A stretch of 64,000 nt of DNA, taken from assembly GCA_963920705.1 (NCBI GenBank), contig OY987226.1, forward strand, positions 26,482,706 through 26,546,705. The letters are read 5' to 3'. The notes beneath the pieces are model-generated. The model saw nothing but the letters and a program-made list of their open reading frames with translations, searched no databases and was not told the origin of the DNA. Positions within the stretch are counted from its first letter, which is position 1. Every line of letters begins with the position of its first letter. The translations under genes were made by a program, and so were the position numbers. Shown here piece after piece: positions 1 through 12,700 of this stretch. Source of the DNA: Odiellus spinosus. Lineage: Eukaryota > Arthropoda > Arachnida > Opiliones > Phalangiidae.

Positions 1-676
1 GCTCACGGTCGTCATTATCCACGCGGGGAGACCGTGAAACAACTCAGAATTGGGCAAGTCAGCACTTGGAATAGAGGGTGGGGAATAAAGAGTAGAGTAA
101 AAGGAGAGGAGATTTGTACTTATGGCACCAGGGTCACGAACTAGCACTCCAGAGGAATCATGGATAACCGAGGAAGACCTAGTCTTCTTGTCTAAGCTAT
201 AAAACGCCTTGGAAGACGTGTCAACGGCATTAAAGTGGGACTCGCGAGCCCTACTGAGGAAAAGGGACTGTAATTCATCTACAGTTTGAGTGTGTTCCAC
301 AGTTCCGGGAACACTAGACGAAACCCGGGACTCAAGGAGAGAGATCGCCAGAGAATCTCGCACACGCAACTCGTGGGAGAGGATCATGCCATGGATTTTA
401 ACGGCGGGCTTGAAAATACTGAACCACCAATAGCTCCAGGTAACTAAGAGAGGGCGTTCGTCAATGAGACGCCCTATCTCAGCACCTAGGGCGCCACTAA
501 AATGGTCATTATCAAGATCGGGAAGGTTCATCCGCCAGAACGGGGAACCACGAGGAATATTAAACTCAGTTTGAAACTTACAGAGAACGGCGTCATGATC
601 CGAAAAGAACGTGGGCACGTGCTTAAAAGTTTTCGAGAGAAAATGGTTTTCTCTCCCTTTGAAAAGACACCCATGT
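1..676 (-). mobile_element. Partial LINE: endonuclease end and linker towards RT
   Basis: Read on the minus strand, one frame stays open from about 676 to the window edge (roughly 220 codons), so the element continues beyond position 1. Near its start it has the FSDHDAV motif that closes the apurinic-type endonuclease of L1-like LINEs. Further on comes a segment with AFYSLDKK and a spaced LLSFYSTLYS, as in the linker between endonuclease and reverse transcriptase of L1/Tx1-like elements. A stop codon lies upstream of about 676 in this frame, so the 5' part is missing, as expected of a 5'-truncated LINE copy. The reverse transcriptase would lie to the left of the window. The lack of stops suggests a fairly young copy. 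Clade assignment is tentative. Confidence 0.72.
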
Positions 677-947
677 CATAAATTTTAAAATTTTAGGTAA
701 GGTTTGGTTAGTTTAGATCAAGTGGTTGTCGGGGAGGTACATTTTGGTTTCCCAACTTGTCTTTGTACAAGTTAAAGTATATGGTTAACGTTAGCAGGGG
801 AAAGTCCATTATAATTTTGAGCAAAGAATGAGCTAACATCTTTGCATCAATGATAACACATACGCCACGGATGCCGACAAATACATCAAACTATACTATT
901 GTACTTATGCAGGCGCGAGTACAAAATATTTTTTGATAAATATAAAT

Positions 948-953
948 TTTATT
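948..953 (-). promoter_or_regulatory. AATAAA polyadenylation signal, P450 gene
   Basis: On the minus strand AATAAA lies about 120 bases downstream of the P450 stop codon. It is the first canonical hexamer there and is the likely mRNA 3' end signal. Inferred from position and motif only. Confidence 0.45.
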
Positions 954-1069
954 TCTTATACGCCTAAACACCGGCCCTGCTTCAGACTATAAACAGAACA
1001 CTAAAATCATATTTAATTATACATTCATATTCGTACAAACAAAAATAAATCAATATCATATTGATTCAT

Positions 1070-1147
1070 TCAATTCTTCTCCGCTTTGACAAATACTCCG
1101 TTCTTAGGGATAATGACGGCAGTTTTAAATATCATTTCTAATTCTCC
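1070..1147 (-). CDS. P450 last exon, C-terminal beta-strand region and stop
   Basis: Acceptor TTTTTTAG precedes the exon, which adds 25 residues and a TGA stop. The pattern [21 protein letters not shown] matches the C-terminal strands of CYP3-clan enzymes (IxPKxGVxVK). The preceding exon ends in phase 0 and this one starts in phase 0, so it joins cleanly across the 2.3-kb last intron. Confidence 0.85.
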   Translation of the reverse strand, partial: GELEMIFKTAVIIPKNGVFVKAEKN

Positions 1148-1402
1148 CTAAAAAATGGGGATCAAATACAACTTTAAAGAAAGAATGAAAGAAAGAAACA
1201 ACATTTTTTTTATGGATTAAGAATGATAAAATAATGATAAAAACCATAATAAATCCCAGCAAAAGGGGTATTCTTAAGCCCTAGCGGAGAAAGCTATTTT
1301 TATTAAGATGAACCTGGACTGAGGTGAGTCTGTTCATTTAAAATAAGTGGCGAGTCCAAGGTGGGCTCTCCAATGCATATTTATGTAGTGAGCTCAATAC
1401 CC

Positions 1403-1463
<61 letters not shown>

Positions 1464-1469
1464 CATATG

Positions 1470-1512
<43 letters not shown>

Positions 1513-4500
1513 TATATAAATTCGATTATGTTTGGAGTGCTTGTGTCGAAAAAATGTGTAACAGATGAATTTTTATTCGTTAGGTATAGAAGGCTTCGCG
1601 ATGTTCCCTTTTTTGCTCTATACGAGCTTTAGCTACTAGCCAATGAAATATTTTCTTAATATGGAGAGAGACACAACCAGAACTGACGTTCTAGTCTTCT
1701 AGAGTCAAACAGAGGGTAAATAGGAACAAAAGTACTCCTGCCAGCCGAGTCTTAGAAAGTAGTCAATGTTTAGCCATGGAAGAACCAAGGGGTTAGTTAT
1801 TCCATGGTTTAGCTTGTTAATTGTTAAGAAATAGTGACTGAGGGAACTATTTCTAATTATTTAGCGCTGTATACCTTGTTCGAAATATTAATAGCAAAGA
1901 AATCGTTAAAAATTATTTCCAGGATAACGCAATCGTCTTTCATGAAAACATTGTCTGTCTTGCTTTCTCTCCGACACTAACACTAAACTTTAAATACAAT
2001 GTGAACAAAATAAGACATCAAAAGATAAATATTACTCGAAGCTCGTAAATCACGCTAAATTCTATATTCACTGCCGACAGCCCGACACGCACGAGGTTGG
2101 TTAGTATGTAACGGTTTCAGCTTATCCAGAACCCTGGCATCCGTTCCATCTCCGATCCTTTACTCCCATATTGTGTCGTGTGCCCTATCAATTTCCCGTC
2201 AAAACTTCTAGTCACGTGATAAGGTGACTTTAGATTATTATCTTCCCGACACCAACTTACTGGAATTTGGTGGAGGAAGAAGGAGCTTCATGTACAAGGA
2301 ACTATTTAACGCCTTTTAATATCGCGGATAATAGTTATTAAATCGGAAACACGTTTCCAGTAACCACATTCAAATCGTTTGTGAATATAAATCTTTTTCA
2401 ATAATAAACTATGTTACAGGGCTGCCACCAGGTCCCTAAAATATAAAAGCCCCTACTTTTTTCGAGGTCCCTAAACCACCATAAAATCGTGATTTGGTCC
2501 TAAATCACCATATTTCTAGTAAATTTGGGTAAAAGCACCGTCGGCCTACAATATTAAACCGGAATTTTACGCCAAAAAAGAAAAACTGACATATTTTCCT
2601 GTTTCTTAGAAAAGCGAAAAAGACTGAAAGAATTATCACAAAAATGTGATATATTAAAGTCATACTGGTTATAAAATATTTTTAAAAAATCCTACTTTAA
2701 AAAAGTCATTTTGTGAAAATTTGAATCCCAAAAAAGATCTCATTTCTTCTTAAATTGGTTCACATCTGCCCCCTATTTAAAAATGTTCCTATTCCATCCT
2801 ATTTCTAAAATCCACTATTTCCTTATTTGTTTTCTTATTTTGGAGCCCTGAATTATCATTCTTTCAAATGATTCTTAAATATTTAACTGTTTAACGACAC
2901 TGCCCTTTCGCCATCGTACTTAACGATAATTTTATCTTTTAGTCAATCGAATCACGTCGATAAGGGACACATATCAAGAATCAATTTTTGTTGTCTCTCT
3001 CTACCTATTAACAGAAGCCGATGAAACCCTCCTTTGAAGTGTACTACTCTAATGTTCCATATAGCGCGCCTCTCTGTATGGGTAAAATTCCCAATTTTAC
3101 GAGATCGGAGGGGTCCTACTTCATACCCCCTGTCTACGCAAAATTGGAAATTCTCTCTCTCCACAAACGACGACGTTTTTTTTTGACGAACTCCGAGGCT
3201 GCTAGAGATATTCGCTCGACGAACTCCCGTTCCGAAAATATCTACCGTTAGGAGGCGTACGAATCGCTCTTTTTGAAACTAACCCATACAGAGAGGGGTA
3301 GACAAGACCCGGGAGTAATAGACTTCAAAGGAGGGTTTCATCGGCTTCTGCTATTAACATAATTGTGTAAATAGCTCTAGCACGTAATACATTTCTGATA
3401 AAATTTTGACAGCGTATAAGTTAGGAAATAAGTATACGTTAATCCAATAGAAACATTATTATTATACTTACAAGTTCGGTTTTATCGCAAGGGACCAATC
3501 GATACTGACTCAACAGCCTTGCCAGGGTTATCTTAGCTTCCATTAGGGAGAATCGCATTCCAACGCAATTGCGCGGTCCACCTCCGAAAGCTTGGAACGC
3601 TATCGAGTTTAGATTATGACGGTTCTCGGGAGCGAACCTGGATAAGAAATTCAGGTTATTGACCGCTTTTGCATTTTATTAGGATACTAATACCTTTCTG
3701 GAATAAATTTCTCTGGATCAGGCCAGTAATCTGGATCATGATGAAGAAGCTGTACAGGAAAATGAATTGAAAGGCCCTTGGGTAGTCGCAGTTTACCGTA
3801 TATTGTTTCGATGTTAGTTTGCCTAGCAACACTAAAAGAAAATTATTGTACCATCGAAATGTTTAAAATAAAATTAAGTCTTTTACTCGACAATTCCCAC
3901 CCAATCAATCTATTATCAACTTTAAGTAGCCAGTTGATAGTTATATCTATAAAAGATTTGGGTAAGACGTATTCTACCTATATCACTTGTTTGGTACTCT
4001 AGGCCCATCGAAACCAGTTAATCATTCAGATACCCCATTAAAAATAAAGCTATTGGTGGTGTAACAAACTTGAAACTATGAAAAAAACCAAAAAATCTGA
4101 TTTGATGCTTTTTCGTCAAATGTGCTCAAAAGATTTTTTATTTTTGGAAATCAACCAATCAACCGTTAAAAAGTGTTAATTTAAATTTCCAATAGCCCCT
4201 TTGAAATCACATGCAATCCCTCTGTCGAACTGATGCGTAATTGCCAATTTAGAAACGTAGAAAACAACGGCAAAGGACGTATTTGCCTAGATTAGGTGAA
4301 CGCTTAGCTTTGGTAAATAAACATGTACATAGATTTGTTTTTCTATTATACTAACCCTATAAATTGTGATAATTATGATTCTTAATGTGCTGACAAATAT
4401 GGATCATTTATAGTAATTTTTATAGGAAATGTTTTTACGAGTTGGTGTCTAATACAACCTATAATCACTCTTCTGTATTCTAGGTCGGGAGAAATCATCT

Positions 4501-6683
4501 CACCTATCTAATCCCATAGAAACCATCTCACCTATCTAATCCCATAGAAACCAAAAGCATTTATGTTAAACACTATAACTCTATTTTCCCTCATATTATC
4601 ATAAAGAAGTCAAAATATCATGCTGCTACCAGAAATCTGAAACCAAAAGACCATCTCACACTTTACCAAACACCAAATAATACTTTAACATGCAATGTTA
4701 AGATGGTGCACTTTCCACACTAGAGCTTAAACCTTTTGGTGGGCTCGATTCCCGGCTTCGCCTGTAACAGAAAATAAAAATAGGAAATCAGGTTACCATG
4801 GTTACCGGAGGGGGGCAAGAATGGGGTACGCCCGAAAAGGAGACTTCAGATGGCACTCCGAACGGGGACAAAATATGGATGGCGCTACGTTAGTTTCCAA
4901 ATCAATATCTCGATTTGACTGAATGGGGTAGAGAATGGGGTGAAAGTGCAGGGATTTCACCGCCAAATGATAGAAGACCTGTAGCATATGTGTCAATATC
5001 CCCTACGTCATGGATGAAGGGGGAAAGGAGGGGTGAAAGTGCGGGACTTCACCGACAAATGGTGGAAGGCAGAAAGGATATATGGCAAGGTAGGAGAAGG
5101 AGGGGTTAATGCAGGGGTTTGCATGATTCTTCGAATCGGTCAAACCCCTGCCTCTTCTCTCACGTTCTGAAATCAGGATCTGAAGAGGTAGCTTATTGAG
5201 CATCGTCTTCTTTATTGATACCATAAAGGGAGAATTTTTTTTAAAAGAAAGAAAAAAACCTGTTCTACAAAACCATTTCGGTAATAACAGTGAAAAATAA
5301 GCAAGTTTAAATGCCTTCTTACTCATCCAGTGGCAATGAGCCCGAGAATATCTTCAAAATCGCGAGCTAGTTCTGACGAAACGTTTTATACGGCAATTGA
5401 GAGGTCTTATTTGCCTACTTAGAGATAATAATAAACTTATTTTTAATTTTTTCACTTACATTGCAGCCGAAGGATAGAAACGGAGTACTTCGAATAATAC
5501 CATATCCATGTAATTTAGTTTATTTAGAGACGCGTTGTGGAGTTCCCCCTATTTGAAATTGAAATGCTCAATGATAAAATAAGATACAATTATCTTCTCA
5601 ATTCCGTACATCCTCAGCTTGAACCTTTAATATTTCTTCTCGAAGTTTTTGCTGAATTTCTGGATAATTTACAAGCACGTGAGCAGCGTATGCTAAAGTT
5701 GTGCTTGTCGTCTCGGACCTTAAAGTATGATTTTAAAAAAGTCTTTGTGAACTAAGACCCAGAAGGCATTTGGCTGAAGTGACATATATTATATTAAAAA
5801 TATATTTGAGAACAAAGACCCGGAAAGCCTGTAATGATTTCGGATGGCTCAAGTGGCAGATATTAAATTTTCTTTTAAAACGTAAAATTTAATTACAATC
5901 ACAATCTGACAGGATTTAGAGTTACTAATTTCAAAACAACTGATTTTATTCACTCGCAAATATTTAAAAACGTAACAGACGATTAACTCCCATTGATCCT
6001 TAACACAAAATTTTGGCTTAATTATTTTCAGGGAAAATGTGTATTGAACTTTTTTTTTTTTTTTAAGTATGCTTGATAATTTTCTATTTTCTTAAAGCCG
6101 GAATTGAACAGTCAAAGCTAGGTTAGGTTGTGTGCATAAGGAAAGAGCATTTTAATGGGGCAAATTTCAGGGCACGCAGGGCTTTTAAGTTATCCGTAGT
6201 AATTTTTTTAAGGAAAACCTTATAGTTTTATAATAATTTCGCCTTTTTCATGTTTTCTATATATTTTAAGGCGGGTCTCAAGTTAGGTACCAAGCATCAC
6301 CAAGTTAAGTTCCCTATTACCAAGTTAGAGCACGCTTCTACGTAGTTTGTAGCGAAAAACTTCGGTCGTAGAGGGCTGAAAACGCGTTGAATGGCGCCGT
6401 GATGTGCACCAAGTTAGGGGCTCCTACCCTATCTCTTAAATTAGAGTATTGTCTAACATATCAGGTGTGAAAAATCCTAATGGTTGAAATCAAAGTGTTC
6501 CCGGGAAACGAGACCTTATATTCGAATTCCAAAATTACACTTTAAATTTTACATCAAACCTATAGAGGGTCATGTAAAATGTGATCATTACGGAAGGCCG
6601 CCGAGAATATTTTAAATTATCCGCAACTGATAGTAGCGAGGATAGTAGTGCAAAGTAATTCTTATACGAAGTTTTCTTGCCAA

Positions 6684-6714
<31 letters not shown>

Positions 6715-9700
6715 CAAAACGTAGATCTCACTTGGTTCAATACTTACCCTGCAATAACAAAAAGGAGAGTGTTTGATGCCACTTCCCTCTCGGTAAGAGC
6801 GAACGTTTTTTCTTTCTTTCTCGTGTCCCCTACGAAAAGTAAGAACAATCTTTAGTTCGTAATAATTCTCAATTGAAATAGCGTCTACTTTTCATCGGTG
6901 CATTTTCTTCCGTAGTACTACTTTCAGGTTCATGACTGGCAGTTAAAGAGTCGTTGGAGACATCGATCAAATTCGTGTTTACTTCGGCATCTAAGAGGAC
7001 TTGCAGAAGATCTTCTCTTCGATTCTATTAGATTAGCGAAATATTAAGTGGCTTTCTACCTCATTTATTTCATATTTAATGAATTGAAAAATTATGAGGA
7101 TAACGTGAAGACAAACTATACTAAAGTTCATTGAGTGTAAATTACCCATGATAATATCAATGATGGCTTTTTTACGATATTTTTTAAACATTGGCAAACA
7201 ACTCGTGCTATGGACACATTTCGTTAAACTTTAATAACTAGTCGTCAATGTAATCAAACATTGGCTTATCGATGATCAAACGCGGTACTTTTTCCGCGCA
7301 TCTGTTTTTACTCGCGGCCATGTGTTAGTTTTAGTTGGTTGGGTTAGGTTGGGATAGATTGGGTTGGATAACTACGGTTATGTTTCGTTGTGACCAACTG
7401 CTCAAAATTTGAAGCATTGTTACGTTAGATTGGGTTGGGTGGGGTTAGGTTTCGTTGTGACCTACTGTTCAATATTTAAGCATTGTTAGGTTAGGTTATA
7501 TTGGATTAGTTTGGGTTGCTTCTGGTTGGGTTGGGTTTTTAGGTTGGGTTAGGTTTCGTTGTGACCCACTGTTCAAAATTTTAAGCATTGTTATACCCTC
7601 TCTAGACGGGTCGTATTTAACCGTGGTTTAATCAGATTTAACCGAGGTGTACATAGGTTTCTCAGTTCATTACACATCGGCTAATTGTGATTAAATAATT
7701 GTGATTAAACCACGGTTAAATCTGCTAGTCACGCCTTCTCGGAAAAGGGTATTTGGTGGGTGGGTTAGATTTCGTTGTAAACCTACTGTTCAAAATTTTA
7801 AGCATTGTTAGGTTAGGTTAGTTGGGGTTGATTTTGGTTGGGTTTTTGCTTAGGGTTAGGTTTCGTTGTGACCTACTGTTCAAAATTTTAAGCATTGTAC
7901 CACTTAATCGTAGAATCGATATATTCATAAGCTTTAAATTCATATTTTTCTATAAAAATTCTTGTAGTGAAGAAACAATGATAATCATTTATGGAATTAT
8001 ACATTACTTAAAAACTTAATAAAGTTAAATTTCGGTGATTTGGAAAAACGTTGTTCTTCTAAACAGTTATTTTTCCTTAAAATTACACAAAATATTTGGG
8101 TTTAGTGCTCAGTTATAAGTATATCGTTTGCGTTCCCGAGAATTTTTTTATAATTCCAGCGGGTATTTTTAAGCAAAGCTTATTGACCCATTCGACGGAA
8201 TCATAAATTGGAGAAATTAAGTTTATTCGATGCAATGGGAGTGTCCTATTGGAACGAATCCAAAATCCGCCAAAGTGCGGGTTTTTCGGTCGAATAGGAA
8301 TTCGGTCTTATGGGAGACAAGCGTCAGTAAGACTTTATCTAGGACTTTTTGGTGTTTAAATTAATTGCTGAAGTTTGGATCGGGCCAATCATGATATTTC
8401 AGCCTTCAACAGCTGCAATAATGTCCTAACATTAAAATAATTGAATGGCGTTTCATGTCTAAAATGTTTAAAATCAAACGCCGGCCTATTTTTTTAATAT
8501 TAGGACAATACTAGGCGCTGATGAAGGCTGAAATAGTATGATTCGTTAAAATGTTTTTTTTTTTTTTGTTTTTTTTTTTTAATTCATAAATTCAAAAACG
8601 TGTATAAAAATTCCGAAAAAATTCCCCAATTCGACGTGGTGATTCCGATAATAAATGTAAAAGCGGTTATAGCTTTTTTAGCTCCAAGTTTCCGTTTAAA
8701 AATTTGCAACCCCTACACTCAGCTAAAAGAAGGGCTACTACTTGCTGTAGTACCTTCCAGGGCCCAATTCGCGTTTGTGAAATTTTCAGGTTCTGCGCGT
8801 GTATTTTTTTCCGAATAGCGTGAAGTGTGATCATACCTGACCTACGCGTATTTTGGATATTATTAACTCAAAAAGCATTCATCATAGACCTTCAAACTTG
8901 TGAGTTATTATACAATTTCCTCGTTTGTGTTTTTGTTTTTCCTTGGGGTTATTAGTTTTATCGTGGTTATTTACGATTTTGAAATGGAATTATTTAATAC
9001 CCACGCGGTTGAAAATTGAATGTAATAAGAAGTAATTTGCGGAGTTCCTGCAACTTACAACTTGTCTACTTCATACTTAATCTGAAGTTGTGAAGCAACG
9101 TTTATTTAAATCTGAAGTATCTTTCAGCCTAATTTCCCAATTGTGATTCTTAACTTCGAATTACCAGCTAACTTTTCCATAGTGACGACGCCCGGATTAT
9201 TTCATACGCAACACTGATAACTTTTAGAAGCCTTCATATTTGTAGTAGGTGACTCTTTTTCTCGAAAAAAATTAGTCTTCTTTAGAGAGGTTTTTGAGAC
9301 CACTTTCGTTTTTCCCTTTGAGCAGATTTTGGTGCTCAGGACTGAGGAATTTACACTGGCGCCGCCACTGCTTAGATCGACGGATGAGTTGATCTAATGT
9401 AGACGTACTGAGGTTGTGCCAATATATTAGCAGACGCCGTGTACGATAGAAAAGTAGTGATTGCAGACAGAAGTAATTCGTGGTTATTATGACTTAAATT
9501 CTTTCTTGTTAATAATGTAACTGCAAGAGATTTACATTAATAATAAGCGAGGTAGAAATTACACATTTTATCCCAAAAAATTCAATCGTACGAAATTTCC
9601 AATGTAGTAAACTACAAGTTTGTTATCGTTTAGTACATGGTCGTCTGGTGGAGTCTAATTTGGAATCAAATTGCCGATTGGTTTCAAATTAACTAGTCAC

Positions 9701-12700
9701 TGCCGGATGAACAGTAAGATAGAAGTGAGCTGACCAATTTCGGCCAGTTTACTATACACCTTGCTGGTTCATTTGTGAAATATGGTTGTTTCCATCCCGT
9801 GTGGAATTAGAACCGGTAGCGGCAATAACTCTTTCCATGCACATGTAGACAATGTCGCTGTAAAACCTCTCCGTGAACTAAGATCACTCCATGAGGTTAA
9901 AACCATAAATTTTAATTTCAATTTGCTATTTTTGCAACAATTTTTAATTTGTCCCTTTGCAGGATTGACCACAATTATGAAATTGTATGTTATACAGTGT
10001 GTTTCAGAAAGGTCTGGAAAAAATGAAGGGGGTTCTTCGTGGGGTCAGACTGAGTGAAAAAGGTTTATGAACCTTTAGTCTCACGCGCTGCGTTGCGTAG
10101 TTATGAGCCCTTGAAAATAGTCCTCAAAAATACGAAAAACGACCGAAAGGTGTAGGTAAGATTGTGCCTTTGACCATTATTGTTTGTCTATTTAATTGTG
10201 CATAAGCTAATTATCGAGAGATAAGTGAAACAAGGTGTTTATTAACTAAAAAAAGCGTTTCAACATGTTTAGGAGTGGGCAATCATTAACTTTGGTCAGA
10301 AGAACTTGAACTCAAACTGTGGTTTCGGGTGTTGAAAAAGGAATTTTACAAGACACCATTATTAATTACCATATTTATCAATTGTTAAATAATCGGAATC
10401 AGAAGTATTTACAAAAATTGTTCGAAATGCATTCCGTCAGCGTTGATACACACTTGAGCCCGTCTAATAAATGATTGTCTAACTCGTGCGTTGCGTATGG
10501 TTTCGCAGGCATCAATAATCCTTTGACGTAGATCTTCCACGTCACGCACTTCACTAACATAAACAAAAGTCCTTAAGGTGGCCCCAAAGAAAGAAATAAC
10601 AAGGGTTTAGGTTCGGAGATCTGGCTGGTCACGCAACCGTTCCGCCACGACCAATCCACCTCAAAGGGAATGTTTCATTTAGGAGAGAAAAATGAGGTGG
10701 TGTACCGTCGTGCATAGACCACATGTATCGTCTCAAGGCCAATGGTACGTCTTCAAGAAGCTCGAACAGATTGTCTTGAAGAAACGGGAGATATGCCTCA
10801 CCATTAAGCCTTGGCTGCAAAAAGAATGGTCCAATTAAATGGTCACCAACAATTCCGCACCAGACGTTAAAGCTGAATTGAACTTGGTGAGCCTTAACAC
10901 TTGTAGCGTGGGGTTTTGTTGCGCCCACTGATGCCTGTTGTGCATGTTCAATATGCCATCACGGGAAAAATTGGCCTCATCCGTAACTAAAAGGTTTTGG
11001 GGTAAGTTGATGTCTTGATGTTGAGCGATAAACCACTGACAAAAGTCCAGTAGATGGTAAGGGTGAAACTGATGTCCTCGGAGTGTTCACCAGATAAGAA
11101 CGTGACTTACTCCCAATTGGCGTCCAACTCGCCTAGTGCTTGTTCCTGGATCTTCGTCGAAAATGGTGAGTACTTGTTCCTCCACCTCTTCAGGAACGTC
11201 TGGAGCTACAGCACCTCGTCCCGCCGGTTGGATATGTCCACCTTCCCTCAAACGTCTGTCGACAGTTTGGATAGTTTGTTGATTACGGAGAAGACTGGAC
11301 TTTTGTCGGTGGTTTATCGCTCAACATCAAGACATCAACTTACCCCAAAATCTTTTAGTTACGGATGAGGCCATTTTTCTCGTGACGGCATATTGAACAT
11401 GCAAAACAGGCATCAATGGGCGAAACAAAACCCCCACGCTACAAGTGTTAGGGCTCACCAAGTTCAATTCAGCTTAAACGTCTGGTGCGGAATTGTTGGT
11501 GACCATTTAATTGGACCATTCATTTTGCAGCCAAGGCTTAATGGTGAGGCATACCTCCCGTTTCTTCAAGACAATCTGTTAGAGCTTCTTGAAGACGTAC
11601 CATTGACCTTGAGACGAGACACCACCTTATGTTTCTCTTATAGTGGCGGAACGGTTGAGTGGCCAGCCAGATCTCCGAACCTAAACCCTTGTGATTTCTT
11701 TCTTTGGGGCCACCTTAAGGACTTTGTTTATGTTAGTGAAGTGCGTGACGTGGAAGATCTACGTCAAAGGATTATTAATGCCTGCGAAACCATACGCAAC
11801 ACACAAGGGATCTTCGAACGAGTTAGATAATCATTTATTAGACGGGCTCAAGTGTGTATCAACGCTGACGGAATGCATTTCGAACAATTTTTGTAAATAC
11901 TTCTGATTCAGATTATTAAACAATTGATAATTATGGAAATTAATGGTATCTTGTAAAATTCCCTTTTCAACACCCGCAACACACGTAATAAACCACACTT
12001 TGAGTTCAAGTACTTCTGACCAAAGTTAATGATTGCACACTCCTAAACATGTTGATACGCTTTTTTTAGTAAATAAACACCTTGTTTAACTTATCTCTCG
12101 ATAATTAGCTTATGCACAATTAAATTGAAAAACAATAATGGTCAAAGGCACAATCTTACCTACACCTTTCGGTCGTTTTTCGTATTTTTGAGGACTATTT
12201 TCAAGGGCTCATAACTACGCAACGCAGCGCGTGAGACTAAAGGTTCATAAACCTTTTTCACTCAGTCTGACCCCACGAAGAACCCCCTTCATTTTTTCCA
12301 GACCTTTCTAAAACACCCTGCATGTCCCTTTTCTTTTTAACAAAAAATCATAGTCTTCCAAGTTTCACGTCTCAATTTCAATGAATAATTATTTTCGAGT
12401 TATCACTTTGCTATGGTTACCTTGGGATACAGATTTTTAACCTTATGTAAAGCTAGGAGGGGGCAAGATAGCAAAAGTAACTTGACGTCTCCAATGCCTA
12501 TCGCTACTCTGGTATATAGTAAGAATAAAAGCGTAACTATACATGTATCACTATCGTTGCTATAGAAACGCGTTGAGGTGACTAAAGCTTAGTTGGGGCA
12601 CACCAAGGGGGTAACGCGGTGTCTGTCGTTTCTTTCTAGTAAAAATTCGAGTATAACTTTGCATGTGAGCGTATCTCTAGAATATCATTTATATTACATA

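Larger units (their letters stand above)
7025..9994. other. P450 intron, left of the mariner: repeats, no gene
   Basis: The 8.4-kb intron runs from 7025 to 15404. Its left part holds a GGTTAGG-rich minisatellite (7325-7900), a small palindrome nested in it (7616-7720), a segment with diverged CCTATTGG/ATGGG motifs (about 8230-8330), and a MITE (8387-8543). No coding signal was seen between 8544 and 9994. Confidence 0.5.
9995..12320. mobile_element. Inverted-dimer Tc1/mariner element, copy A
   Basis: The ends are inverted copies (CAGTGTGTTTCAGAAAGGTC at the left; GACCTTTCTAAAACACCCTG at the right). TA flanks the left end and CA the right, a probable mutated TA. The element is not a simple mariner: about 1 kb of each half is the inverse of the other. 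The left half carries a near full-length transposase on the minus strand, and the right half a partial transposase on the plus strand. The junction near 11,290 is shared with the copy at 51,440-53,455, so the dimer has moved as a unit. It sits in a P450 intron. Confidence 0.85.

Noticed and set aside
2417-2850. Possible hAT MITE (CAGGGCTGCC ... GGAGCCCTG)
   Set aside because: Only nine terminal bases pair and the flanking octamers CTATGTTA and AATTATCA do not match.
4690-4765. tRNA gene with box B GGGCTCGATTCCC
   Set aside because: No proper A box or cloverleaf could be drawn; at most a SINE remnant.
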